Position numbers and translations under genes: made by a program
Part shown: piece by piece, positions 52,052-61,061 of the stretch
Position numbering within the stretch: the first letter of the stretch is position 1
How the letters are laid out: each line of letters begins with the position of its first letter
Notes under the pieces: model-generated
Seen by the model: only the letters and a program-made list of their open reading frames with translations
Databases searched by the model: none
Told to the model about the DNA's origin: nothing
Assembly: GCA_050011895.1 (NCBI GenBank)
Contig: JBEKIF010000024.1
Coordinates: 1 to 64,000 of the forward strand
Reading direction: 5' to 3'
Origin: DATBGO01 sp050011895
Lineage (GTDB): Bacteria > Actinomycetota > Actinomycetes > Streptosporangiales > Streptosporangiaceae
DNA length: 64,000 bases

Positions 52052-53614
52052 GTGCCGCGCCACATCCTGGCGATCGACCTCGGGACCTCGGCGCTGAAGG
52101 TGGCGCTGGTCTCGGTGACCGGCGAGGTCGTCGCGTCCGAGCAGGCGGCGTGCCGGGTCGAGCTCCGCCCTGGCGGCGGCGCCGAGCAGGACCCGGAGGG
52201 CTGGTGGGCGCTGATCGCCGGGGCCGCGTCCCGGCTGCTGAGCAGCGGCGCCGTCGCGCCGGAGTCGGTCATGGCCATCTGCTGCACCGCGCAATGGTCG
52301 GGCACCGTCGCGGTGGACAAGGGCGGCGCGCCGATCCGGGATGCCATCATCTGGATGGACTCGCGCGGGGCGCCGCAGGCCCGGCGCATCACCGGCGGCC
52401 CGGTCCGGGTGCAGGGCTACGGCGTGGACAAACTGGTGCGCTGGATCCGCAAGACCGGCGGGATCCCGGCGCGCAGCGGTAAGGACCCCATCGCGCACAT
52501 CCTTTGGCTGAAGCAGGAGGAGCCGGAAACCTATCGTTATGCTCATCTCTTCCTCGAACCGAAAGACTGGCTTAACCTGCGGCTCACCGGCCGGGCGGTG
52601 GCCACCTACGACTCGATCGCGCTGCACTGGCTGACCGACAACAGGAAACCGGCCGCGATCGGATACGACCCGGCGCTGCTGCGGCTCGCCGGGGTGCGGC
52701 GCTCCCAGCTGCCTGACCTGATGGCCGCGACGGACATCGTGGGGCCGCTGCTGCCCGGGCCTGCGGCGGCGCTCGGCGTTCCGGCCGGCCTGCCGGTGGT
52801 GGCCGGTACGCCCGACCTCCAGTCGGCGGCGATCGGGTCCGGTGCGACCAGGGATTTCCAGGCCCACCTGTACGTCGGCACGTCATCCTGGCTGACCTGC
52901 CACGTCCCGTTCAAGAAGACCGACATGCTGCGGAACATCGCGTCGCTGCCGTCCGCGATACCCGGCCGGTACTTCGTCGCTGACGAGCAGGAGACCGCGG
53001 GTGCGGCGCTGACCTTCCTGCGCGACCGGGTGCTGTTCGCCGGCCAGCCGCCGGCCGACGCGTACCGCGAGTTCGACCGGATGGCAGCGGCGGTCCCGCC
53101 AGGCAGCGGAGGCGTGATCTTCACGCCGTGGCTGTACGGGGAGCGGACCCCGGTGGAAGACAGGTTCGTGCGCGGCGGGTTCCACAATCTGTCGCTGTCG
53201 GCCGGCCGCGATGAGCTGGTGCGGGCGGTGCTCGAGGGGGTGGCGCTGAACTCGCGGTGGCTGCTGCGGGCGGTGGAGCGCTTCACGCGGCGGCGGCTGG
53301 AGCCGATCAGGTTCATCGGCGGCGGGGCCCGCTCCGACGTGTGGTGCCAGATCTTCGCCGACGTGCTCGGTGCGACCATCGAGCAGGTGGCCGACCCGGT
53401 GAACGCGAACGCGCGGGGGGCCGCGATGCTGGCGGCGGTGGCGCTCGGCGAGCTGACCTTCGATCAGGTCCCCGAGCGGGTCCAGGTGGCGCGGAGCTAC
53501 TCGCCGGACCCGGCCGCCGCCGGGCTCTACGACGAACTGTTCGGTGAGTTCGTGGGACTTTACCGGCGCAACCGCAAGGCGCACGCCCGGCTGAACCGTG
53601 AGCGCGGCCAGTGA
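52052..53614 (+). CDS. FGGY family carbohydrate kinase
   Basis: This 520-residue protein has the two actin-like ATPase domains of FGGY sugar kinases. LAIDLGTSALKVALV is at the N-terminus, AQWSGTVAVDKGG and IIWMDSRGA are in the sugar-binding part, and GTPDLQSAAIGSGA and RFIGGGARSDVWCQIFADVLG are in the C-terminal ATP-binding domain. It resembles xylulokinase-type members, but the sugar or polyol cannot be read from sequence. It starts with GTG 2 bp after the stop of the lyase-type gene, so the two are translated together, possibly in sequence on one pathway. Confidence 0.92.
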   Translation: MPRHILAIDLGTSALKVALVSVTGEVVASEQAACRVELRPGGGAEQDPEGWWALIAGAASRLLSSGAVAPESVMAICCTAQWSGTVAVDKGGAPIRDAIIWMDSRGAPQARRITGGPVRVQGYGVDKLVRWIRKTGGIPARSGKDPIAHILWLKQEEPETYRYAHLFLEPKDWLNLRLTGRAVATYDSIALHWLTDNRKPAAIGYDPALLRLAGVRRSQLPDLMAATDIVGPLLPGPAAALGVPAGLPVVAGTPDLQSAAIGSGATRDFQAHLYVGTSSWLTCHVPFKKTDMLRNIASLPSAIPGRYFVADEQETAGAALTFLRDRVLFAGQPPADAYREFDRMAAAVPPGSGGVIFTPWLYGERTPVEDRFVRGGFHNLSLSAGRDELVRAVLEGVALNSRWLLRAVERFTRRRLEPIRFIGGGARSDVWCQIFADVLGATIEQVADPVNANARGAAMLAAVALGELTFDQVPERVQVARSYSPDPAAAGLYDELFGEFVGLYRRNRKAHARLNRERGQ

Positions 53615-53665
53615 GGGCAGCTGACCAGGGCACCTAAGGCGCAAGCGGCCGTTACGGTAGAGCCC

Positions 53666-55492
53666 GTGCAACCGCTGGCTGACGCGCCGCTGCCGCCATT
53701 GGCGCACCCGAACGCGCGACGGCTGGCCCGCCGGGCCGCAGTCAGCCGCCCGGCCGCCCGTCAGCTCGCCGTGCTGGCTGGGTTGGTGGCGGCCGGACTG
53801 GCCGCTACCTGGCCGAGGGCCACCTACCTGATGACAGGCCAGGTGCCGGACAGGTCCGACGAGGGAACCTACATCTGGGATTTCTGGTGGGTGGCCCACC
53901 AGGTCACGCACCTTGGCAACCCGTGGTTCACCCGCGACATGGCGGCGCCGGTCGGCGCGCCGCTCGGCTTCCACGTGCTGATGCCGCTGGCGGGCTTGCT
54001 GATGACGCCCGTCACGCTGGCCGTCGGCGCAGTCTTCGCGTTCAACCTGATGTGCGTCATCATGCCCGGGCTGCTGAGCTATGCGATGTACCGCGCGGCG
54101 CGCCTGTGGGTGCCTTCCCAGCCGGCCGCGATCACGGCCGGCGCGTTATTCGGCCTGTCGGCCAATCTCGCGTGGCGGTCGATGTATCACCTGAACATCG
54201 CCGCCGGGGTGGTCTTCATCCCGGTTGCGCTGGAAGCAGCGGTCCGGCTGCGCCGCGAGCCAAGCCGCCGCCAGGCGCTGGTCCTCGGGCTGGTGCTTGG
54301 CACGTCGGAACTCGTTGATCAGGAAATGACGATCCTGGTAGTGATCCTGACCGCCCTCGTGCTGGTGCCCTGGCTGGTGTGCCGGCCATCGGCAGCGAAG
54401 CTGGCGGCGGCGGCCCTGGCCGGGCTGGCCGGCCTGCTCCTGGCCGGCCCGCAGCTGGCCGCCATGGCCGGCCAGCTGCGGGCCGGTGATGCCACGCTCA
54501 CCAGCGGGCGGCTCGTCCTCTCGTATCTCCATTACGCGGTCGGCCTGCCGCAGGTGTTCGGGCCATCGCCGCGGGTTGCCGCGTTCGGGCTGAAGAGCCT
54601 GGGAGCGGTCTTTTACAGCGGCAAGACCGGCGAGGGCCTTTCCACGTTCGGGCTGGTCCTGACCGCCATGGCGGTATTAGGCCTGGCGGTGTCCTGGCGA
54701 CGGCGCAGCAGCTGGCTCCTCATGCTGGGCTGGCTCGGCTGCGCCGCGCTGGCCCTGGGGCCCGCGCTGTGGATCGGCAGCAGGGAGTACGTGCCGTTCG
54801 CCGGGCTCATGGACGGGCGCGCGGTGTCCATGATCATGCCGTATACCTGGTTCGTCCGGATACCGGGGCTGGGGGACTTCCGCGAGGCCTGCCGGTTCAC
54901 GTTGCTCGGGATGGTGCCTGCCGCCGTCCTCGCCGGGATCGCGGTGGACTGGCTGCGGCGCCGCGCCGCGCCGCTGCTCGTCGTCGTGCTCGCGCTCGCC
55001 GTGCTGGAGGCAGGCTGGACCGGGGACCTGTCCGTCAGCCCGGCGTCGCAGCAAGTCCCGGCGGTATCGGCCAGGCTCCCCGCGCTTGACGGCCCGATTG
55101 CAGCCGACCACTCAAACTCGGTAGTGGTCGACGTCCCATACGGCCTGTGGGGCGGGTTAGGGCTGTACGGGGCCTGGCTGCGGCCCCAGGCGCTGGCGCT
55201 GGCGACCGCCGATGGCCATCCGCGGGGCGAGGCATACCTGGCCAGCGTCCCGCTGCCGACGTCCACGGGCATCAAGGAGCACCCGTTCTACGCGCGCCTC
55301 GTGGACACCCAGCGCGGGAAGCGCACCTCGGCCGCCGAACTGGCGGCCGCCCGCGCAGACGCCCGCCGGATCGGCATCGGCTGGGTGGTCGTCTGGCAGT
55401 GGACTGCCCCGGTCGTCTGGTATCTGACCCATACCGGTTTCCGGTTCGACTACACCGCGTACGGCGTCTCGGTGTACCGGCGCAGCGGTTGA
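53666..55492 (+). CDS. GT-C-like polytopic membrane protein
   Basis: This 608-residue protein has about eleven hydrophobic helices and a C-terminal extracytoplasmic domain of about 130 residues. After helix 1 comes an acidic loop (GQVPDRSDEGTYIWDFWW), the position of catalytic acids in GT-C lipid-linked glycosyltransferases. The plan resembles the gene at 42340, although the two are not near-identical. The substrate is unknown and it may act in cell-envelope glycan or glycolipid assembly. The start is a GTG at 53666. Confidence 0.8.
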   Translation: MQPLADAPLPPLAHPNARRLARRAAVSRPAARQLAVLAGLVAAGLAATWPRATYLMTGQVPDRSDEGTYIWDFWWVAHQVTHLGNPWFTRDMAAPVGAPLGFHVLMPLAGLLMTPVTLAVGAVFAFNLMCVIMPGLLSYAMYRAARLWVPSQPAAITAGALFGLSANLAWRSMYHLNIAAGVVFIPVALEAAVRLRREPSRRQALVLGLVLGTSELVDQEMTILVVILTALVLVPWLVCRPSAAKLAAAALAGLAGLLLAGPQLAAMAGQLRAGDATLTSGRLVLSYLHYAVGLPQVFGPSPRVAAFGLKSLGAVFYSGKTGEGLSTFGLVLTAMAVLGLAVSWRRRSSWLLMLGWLGCAALALGPALWIGSREYVPFAGLMDGRAVSMIMPYTWFVRIPGLGDFREACRFTLLGMVPAAVLAGIAVDWLRRRAAPLLVVVLALAVLEAGWTGDLSVSPASQQVPAVSARLPALDGPIAADHSNSVVVDVPYGLWGGLGLYGAWLRPQALALATADGHPRGEAYLASVPLPTSTGIKEHPFYARLVDTQRGKRTSAAELAAARADARRIGIGWVVVWQWTAPVVWYLTHTGFRFDYTAYGVSVYRRSG

Positions 55493-55576
55493 CGGTGCCG
55501 GGCCCGGGCCGGTCTGGGTGCGGCCTCATCGGGTCAACGCCGCCGTCACCGATAGCACCGGCAAGCGCAAGGTGAA

Positions 55577-55609
55577 GTTCACGTGTTGTTTGCCTGCATT
55601 TAACGATTC
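55577..55609 (+). promoter_or_regulatory. candidate PHO box upstream of pstS
   Basis: Three adjacent 11-bp direct units, GTTCACGTGTT, GTTTGCCTGCA and TTTAACGATTC, lie about 180 bp before the pstS start. Streptomyces PhoP boxes are built of 11-bp direct repeats around GTTCACC, so this is the likely PhoP site controlling the operon. The remaining leader (55610-55786) has no gene. Confidence 0.5.
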
Positions 55610-55786
55610 CAACCCTACGGTGGATCCGCGGCATTACACCGGAATCACCGGAGGACCTGAGGTCACTGGCGGCGTGTTCGAATCGGGCGTTAGCATCGTC
55701 CCGATCAAGCCGAGAACCGGCTTTACACCATCAAGGCAAGCCTTATGGCGATGCCCGGTGGGTAACCCTAAAGAGGAGTATCTGAT

Positions 55787-56878
55787 ATGCAACGTGTGCG
55801 CATCCAAGGGGTGACGGCGGCGGGTGTCGCTCTTGCCGCGATGGGCTTGTCGCTCGCCGCCTGCAGTTCATCGGGCAGCAGCAGCTCATCGCCGAGCAGT
55901 TCACCCTCGTCGAGCAGCTCCGCCAAGCTCTCGGGCACGCTCAACGGGAGCGGATCGACGTTCCAGACCACCTTCCAGGAGGCGGCCATCTCGGCCTTCA
56001 AGTCGGTCCAGCCCAACATGACGGTCAACTACGGTTCCGGCGGCTCGGGCAAGGGGCGGTCGGACCTGGCCTCGGGGGTGGTCAACTACGCGGGCTCGGA
56101 CTCGCCGATTCCCTCCGCCGAGATGTCGACCTTCAAGGGCAAGACGGTGCTCTACTTCCCCGTCGTGATCGGCCCGATCACGATGGCGTACAACCTGTCC
56201 GGTGTCAGCAGCCTGAAGCTGACGCCGACGGTCATCGCGGACATCTTCCAGGCCAAGATCACGAACTGGGACAACTCGGCGATCGCGTCGATTAACCCCG
56301 GCGTCAAGCTGCCCAGCGAGCCGATCACCCTCGCTGTCCGCTCGGATTCGTCGGGCACGACGCAGAACTTCACGCTGTTCGTCGATGACGCCGTGCCCAG
56401 CGTGTGGAAGCTCGGCAGCAGCTCGACCATCAAGTGGCCCGCCGCCGCCCGCGGCGGCAGCGGCAACGGCGGGGTGGCGTCGATTATCAAGTCCACCCCC
56501 GGGGCCATCGGATACGTGGATTATGCTGACGCCAAGGCCTCCGGACTGACGTTCGCTTCTGTCCAGAACAAGTCCGGCGCCTACATCGCGCCCTCCCCGA
56601 CGTCGGCGTCCGCGGCCGCGGCCGGGGTCACGCCCGCGGCGAACCTCACGTTCGCCGCCGCCTGGGCGCCGGGCGCGAGCGCGTACCCGATCACCTATCA
56701 GTCGTGGGACCTGGTCTACGAGTCTCAGCCGAACGCGAACGACGCGGCGCTGCTCAAGGCGTATATCGGCTACCTGATCGGAGCGGGCCAGGCGCTGCTG
56801 CCCGGCCTGGGCTACGCGCCGCTGCCCGCCAGCCTCGACGCGTCGGCCAAGGCGCAGCTCAGCAAGATCGGCATGTAG
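55787..56878 (+). CDS. pstS: phosphate ABC transporter substrate-binding lipoprotein PstS
   Basis: This 363-residue protein is the phosphate-binding lipoprotein. The signal peptide ends in the lipobox LAAC with Cys26, followed by a long Ser-rich linker. The binding domain has GSGSTFQTTFQEAAISAFKS, YGSGGSGKGRSDL and RSDSSGTTQNFTLFVDDAVP, whose Ser and Thr residues clasp phosphate, and AIGYVDYADAK. GAGGAG lies 8 bp before the ATG. It heads pstS-pstC-pstA-pstB and is probably induced by low phosphate through PhoP. Confidence 0.97.
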   Translation: MQRVRIQGVTAAGVALAAMGLSLAACSSSGSSSSSPSSSPSSSSSAKLSGTLNGSGSTFQTTFQEAAISAFKSVQPNMTVNYGSGGSGKGRSDLASGVVNYAGSDSPIPSAEMSTFKGKTVLYFPVVIGPITMAYNLSGVSSLKLTPTVIADIFQAKITNWDNSAIASINPGVKLPSEPITLAVRSDSSGTTQNFTLFVDDAVPSVWKLGSSSTIKWPAAARGGSGNGGVASIIKSTPGAIGYVDYADAKASGLTFASVQNKSGAYIAPSPTSASAAAAGVTPAANLTFAAAWAPGASAYPITYQSWDLVYESQPNANDAALLKAYIGYLIGAGQALLPGLGYAPLPASLDASAKAQLSKIGM

Positions 56879-56918
56879 TGAGTGTGGTAATGCCAACCGA
56901 TCAGATCGGTTCGGCGCC

Positions 56919-57899
56919 GTGAGAACAGTGGCGCAGGCGGATCCGGCCACCCCGGCCGGATCCGCCCGCAACCTGTCAGAGCGGCGGCCGCTCGGCGACC
57001 GCGGTTTCCAGGTCCTCGCGCTCGCCTGTGGCCTGCTGGTGCTGGTGATCCTCGTCCTGATCGCCGTCTCGACCAGCCAGCAGGCCGCGTCGTGGTTCAG
57101 CACCGAGGGCCTGAAGATCTTCACGAACAACTGGGACCCCACGACCAACGACTACGGCGCGCTGGCCTTCATATACGGCACGGCCATCACGGGGATCATC
57201 GCGGTCGTGCTGGCCGTCCCGGTCAGCATAGGCATCGCCCTGCTCCTGACCGAGGTCGTGCCGTACCGGTGGTCGCGGCCGATCGTGTACGTGATCGACC
57301 TCCTGGCGGTGGTCCCGTCGGTGGTCTGGGGCCTGTGGGGGATCCTGGTGTTCGCGCCGTGGCTCCAGGGCATCTACACCTCGATTGCCTCGGGCGTCAA
57401 AGGCATTCCGGTGCTCGACTCCTTGTTCGGGCAGCCCGTGAGCGGGGCCTCGTTCTTCACCTGCGGCATCATCCTGGCCTTCATGATCACGCCGATCGTG
57501 ACCTCACTGTCGCGCGAGGTCATCGCCACGGTGCCGGCGATCGACAGGGAGGGCGCGTACGCGCTGGGCGCCACCCGGTTGGAGATGATCCGCGGCGCAG
57601 TCTGGCCGCACAGCCAGGGCGGCGTGGTCGGGGCGGTGCTGCTCGGCCTGGGCCGGGCGATGGGCGAGACGATCGCGGCAGCGCTAGTGATCGGCTCGTC
57701 GCCCGAGATCACGTCGCACCTGTTCGCCACCGGCTATAACATGCCCTCGGTCATCGCGAACCAGTTCGGCGAGGCCTTCGGCGTGCAGAAAGCCGGCCTG
57801 ATGGGGATCGGCGTGCTCCTGTTCGCTTTGACGATCATCGTCAACGTCATTGCCCGCGGGGTCGTGGAGCGCTCGGCTCGGCGGAAGAGGGGTGCCTGA
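56919..57899 (+). CDS. pstC: phosphate ABC transporter permease PstC
   Basis: This 326-residue membrane protein has six helices and the permease EAA-type loop before HSQGGVVGAVLLGLGRAMGE, with REGAYALGATRLEMIRGAVW. LAVVPSVVWGLWGI and RAMGETIAAALVIGSSP are PstC-type. It starts with GTG 40 bp after pstS. Its stop shares one base with the pstA start (TGATG). Confidence 0.96.
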   Translation: MRTVAQADPATPAGSARNLSERRPLGDRGFQVLALACGLLVLVILVLIAVSTSQQAASWFSTEGLKIFTNNWDPTTNDYGALAFIYGTAITGIIAVVLAVPVSIGIALLLTEVVPYRWSRPIVYVIDLLAVVPSVVWGLWGILVFAPWLQGIYTSIASGVKGIPVLDSLFGQPVSGASFFTCGIILAFMITPIVTSLSREVIATVPAIDREGAYALGATRLEMIRGAVWPHSQGGVVGAVLLGLGRAMGETIAAALVIGSSPEITSHLFATGYNMPSVIANQFGEAFGVQKAGLMGIGVLLFALTIIVNVIARGVVERSARRKRGA

Positions 57900-58792
57900 T
57901 GGCCGTCGTCGCCGGACAGGAGAAGCACGACCTGCGGGAGCCGGCGGGCTGGCGGCGCACCAGCAACCGCATCGTGACCGCACTAATGGTGCTCGCGTTC
58001 GTGCTCGTGATCATCCCGCTGGGATTCGTCCTGGTCACTGTGATCGCCAAAGGCGCCTCGGTCATCAGCTGGTCGTTCCTGACCAGCGATATCCCGGTGC
58101 AGGTGGTGCCAGCGAACCAGGGCGGAGTCGGGCCGGCGGTGGTCGGCACGCTCGAGATCACGGCCCTGGCCACGGTTCTGGCCGTGCCGCTCGGCATACT
58201 GGGCGCGATCTACCTCAATGAGTACGGCGGCAAGAACTGGCTGGCGCGGCTCATAGGGTTCTTCAGCGACGTGATGACGGGCGTGCCGTCGATCATCATG
58301 GGCCTGTTCATCTTCGCGATCTGGGTGCTGCACTTCGGTTTCTCGGGCCTGGCCGGCGCCTTCGCCCTGGGCTGCCTGATGCTGCCGATCGTGATCCGCT
58401 CCACCGATGAGATGCTGAAGCTGGTCCCGAACGCGCTGCGCGAAGCGAGCTACGCCGTGGGCGCCACCAAGGCCCGCGTGACGATGACCGTGGTGTTGCC
58501 GGCGGCGATCGGCGGAATCGTCAGCGGCGCGCTGCTCGCCGTCGCCCGGGCCGCGGGTGAGACGGCGCCACTGCTGTTCACCATCCTCAGCGGGACAACC
58601 ACGGTAAACAAGAACGTGTTCAGCGGTGCCAACACCTCGCTGCCCTCGCAGATCTTCGCGAACGCGTCATCACCGTATCCCGGTGCGCAGGCCCGCGGCT
58701 GGGGCGCGGCGCTCACGCTCATCGCCATCTGCTTCATCCTCATGATCATCGCCCGCTTCGTCACCGCACGATTCACCAGATATTCTCGCTAG
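57899..58792 (+). CDS. pstA: phosphate ABC transporter permease PstA
   Basis: This 297-residue membrane protein has the PstA pattern: a single N-terminal helix, FFSDVMTGVPSIIMGLFIF, then the cytoplasmic loop LREASYAVGATKARVTMTVV and RAAGETAPLLFTIL. It pairs with PstC to form the phosphate channel. Its start overlaps the pstC stop. Confidence 0.96.
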   Translation: MAVVAGQEKHDLREPAGWRRTSNRIVTALMVLAFVLVIIPLGFVLVTVIAKGASVISWSFLTSDIPVQVVPANQGGVGPAVVGTLEITALATVLAVPLGILGAIYLNEYGGKNWLARLIGFFSDVMTGVPSIIMGLFIFAIWVLHFGFSGLAGAFALGCLMLPIVIRSTDEMLKLVPNALREASYAVGATKARVTMTVVLPAAIGGIVSGALLAVARAAGETAPLLFTILSGTTTVNKNVFSGANTSLPSQIFANASSPYPGAQARGWGAALTLIAICFILMIIARFVTARFTRYSR

Positions 58793-58826
58793 GAATGCTC
58801 CGACAGAAAGTCGCGCTAGGAACATG

Positions 58827-59699
58827 ATGGAACAGCCCGAGCAGAACACCGTCACCAATGTCCAGCTGCCCGAGGCGCAGCCGACGCCGCGTGCACCCGG
58901 GTCCGATACTCCGGGCGCCACTGTCTTCGACGCGGAGAAGGTCTCGTGCTACTACGGCTCGTTCCGGGCCGTCACGGACGTCTCGCTGTCCGTCTACGAG
59001 CGGGAGATCACGGCGTTCATCGGCCCGTCCGGGTGCGGCAAGACGACGGTGCTGCGGACGCTGAACCGCATGAACGACCTCATACCGGGCGCTCGCGTCG
59101 AGGGTGACCTCCGCTACCGCGGGGCGTCGCTGTACGACAAGAGTGTGTCCCCGATTGCCGTGCGCCGGCGCATCGGGATGGTCTTCCAGAAGCCGAACCC
59201 GTTCCCGAAGTCGATCTACGACAACATCGCCTACGGGCCGCGCATCAACGGCGAGCGCAACAAGGGCAGGCTGAACGAGATCGTCGAGAACTCGCTGCGC
59301 CAGGCCGCGCTGTGGGACGAGGTGAAGGACCGGCTGCACAAGTCGGGCCTGGGCCTGTCCGGCGGGCAGGCGCAGCGGCTGTGCATCGCCCGCACGCTCG
59401 CCGTCGAGCCGGACGTGGTCCTCATGGACGAGCCATGTTCCGCGCTCGACCCGATCGCGACGGGCGCCATCGAGGACCTGATGCGCGACATTAAGTCGCG
59501 GTACACCATCGTCATCGTCACGCACAACATGCAGCAGGCCACCCGGGTCAGCGACCGCACCGCCTTCTTCTCCGTGCTCCGCAACGAGGAGAGCGATACC
59601 CGCACGGGCGTGCTGGTCGAGTACGGCCGGACCGAGCAGATCTTCCAGGATCCGTCCGACGGTCGCACCAAGGCCTACGTCACCGGCCGGATGGGCTGA
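58827..59699 (+). CDS. pstB: phosphate ABC transporter ATP-binding protein PstB
   Basis: This 290-residue ATPase has Walker A GPSGCGKTT, the PstB-specific GMVFQKPNPFPKSIYDNIAYG, signature LSGGQAQRLCIAR, Walker B VVLMDEPCSALDP and the H-loop IVTHNMQQATRVSDRTAFF. The first 35 residues are a non-conserved extension. AGGA lies 5 bp before the second ATG, which I prefer over the ATG at 58824. Confidence 0.97.
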   Translation: MEQPEQNTVTNVQLPEAQPTPRAPGSDTPGATVFDAEKVSCYYGSFRAVTDVSLSVYEREITAFIGPSGCGKTTVLRTLNRMNDLIPGARVEGDLRYRGASLYDKSVSPIAVRRRIGMVFQKPNPFPKSIYDNIAYGPRINGERNKGRLNEIVENSLRQAALWDEVKDRLHKSGLGLSGGQAQRLCIARTLAVEPDVVLMDEPCSALDPIATGAIEDLMRDIKSRYTIVIVTHNMQQATRVSDRTAFFSVLRNEESDTRTGVLVEYGRTEQIFQDPSDGRTKAYVTGRMG

Positions 59700-59775
59700 G
59701 CCGGGCGGCGGTCAGGTCCGGCTGCGCAGGGGCGCTGTAATCAGGATGAATCGGAACGGAACACCAGGAGCAGAG

Positions 59776-60231
59776 ATGCCCGGAATCATCGTCGGGGTGG
59801 ACGGCTCGGACAATTCTCGTCGTGCCCTGGGCTGGGCGATACGCGAGGCTGCACAGCGCCAGCTGCCGCTGGAAGTCATGACAGTTGAACCGGACCCGGT
59901 TCGCCCGGCCACCGGGATTTACTGGGGGGTGCACCCCGAAAACAGCTTCAAACCGGAACTCGCGCGGAAGTCCCTCCAGGAATTCGCGGATAATGTCGCG
60001 AGCGAAGTCGGCGGGACGGTGCCTGAGATCACCGTGAGCGTGGCCACGGGAGAGGTCGCGGAAGAACTTATCAAGGCCTCGCGTGACGCTGACCTGCTCG
60101 TCGTAGGGTCCCGCGGCAGCGGCGGGTTCACCAGGCTCCTGCTGGGCTCGACGAGCAGCCAGGTCACCCACCACGCGGCCTGCCCCGTCGTGGTCATCCC
60201 CGGGACTCACCAGGCCGCAGGCCCGAAGTGA
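59776..60231 (+). CDS. universal stress protein (UspA family)
   Basis: This 151-residue protein is a single USP domain. MPGIIVGVDGSDNSRRAL gives the nucleotide-binding Asp, and GSRGSGGFTRLLLGSTSSQV matches the G2xG9xG(S/T) ATP-binding motif. The start at 59776 follows CAGGAG. It lies 76 bp after pstB and may be read with the pst operon, linking phosphate stress and a general stress protein. Confidence 0.92.
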   Translation: MPGIIVGVDGSDNSRRALGWAIREAAQRQLPLEVMTVEPDPVRPATGIYWGVHPENSFKPELARKSLQEFADNVASEVGGTVPEITVSVATGEVAEELIKASRDADLLVVGSRGSGGFTRLLLGSTSSQVTHHAACPVVVIPGTHQAAGPK

Positions 60232-60252
60232 GGCAATGGCATCAGCCCAAAG

Positions 60253-60897
60253 CTAGTCCGGGGGCTGGGATCCGGCCAGGTAGATCACCCGGCGGGCGAT
60301 GTTGACGGCGTGGGCACCAAGGCGCTCGTAGAAACGCGCCACCAGCGTCATCTCCATGGTCACCGGTATTGCCATTTGCCCGGAGGCAAGTTCGGCTACC
60401 AAGCCGGCGTGAAGGTCGTCCATGTCGTTATCAAGCTCGCTCAGCGCAACCGCGGCGGCACGGTCGCGCTGGTACCAGGAGTCCGCTGCCTGACGCCACA
60501 TGATGGATGCGAGATTCCCCATTCCCTCGACGAGCCCCCGGCTGCGCGGCGAGAGGTCCTGGCTGAGGCTGTGATTGGCCCGACGGGCGATGTCCATGAC
60601 CAGGTCGTGGGAGCGCTCGAGTTCGGGCACGATTCGCAGCACGGAGAGCAGGAAACGCAGGTCCGAGGCGACCGGCGCCTGTAGCGCGATCTCCCGGGTG
60701 ACCAGGTTCTCGATCTCCGGGTAAAGGGCGTCGATGACCTTCTCGCGTTCGGCCAGCGTCTGGATGACGTCGTCGTTGCCGCTCAGGAGAGCGTCGGTCG
60801 CTCCGGGCAGGTCCTCAGCGACCATGGCGAACAGTTCGATGACCTTAGCTTCGATGGCTTCCAAATCACGCTGAAACTCCTGCCGATGCTCGATCAC
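60253..60897 (-). CDS. phoU: phosphate transport regulator PhoU
   Basis: This 214-residue all-helical protein consists of two PhoU three-helix repeats, each with a metal-binding E-x3-D-x3-like face (ERSHDLVMDIARRANH in the first and FYERLGAHAVNIARRVIYL in the second). PhoU links the Pst transporter to the PhoR/PhoP sensor system and represses the regulon when phosphate is plentiful. I prefer the GTG at 60897; a TTG two codons earlier also fits. It converges on the pst-usp genes. Confidence 0.95.
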   Translation of the reverse strand: MIEHRQEFQRDLEAIEAKVIELFAMVAEDLPGATDALLSGNDDVIQTLAEREKVIDALYPEIENLVTREIALQAPVASDLRFLLSVLRIVPELERSHDLVMDIARRANHSLSQDLSPRSRGLVEGMGNLASIMWRQAADSWYQRDRAAAVALSELDNDMDDLHAGLVAELASGQMAIPVTMEMTLVARFYERLGAHAVNIARRVIYLAGSQPPD

Positions 60898-61061
60898 AGG
60901 CAAAGCCTACGGGGCGCCGCCCCAGTTCCTCAACAGCAAGGCCTCGCCGGGGCAGGACGAGTTGTTTGCCAACTGGCGCTATCACGCCTCTGGATGCCGG
61001 GCGAGGCCGGCGGAGTTGACGGGCTTGGCGGAGTTGCCGGGCTTGGCGGAGAGGAGCCGGT

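Noticed and set aside
60940..61008. Terminator made of GGCCTCGCC and GGCGAGGCC
   Set aside because: The arms are 51 bp apart, too far for an efficient hairpin terminator, and no nearby gene end needs it clearly.
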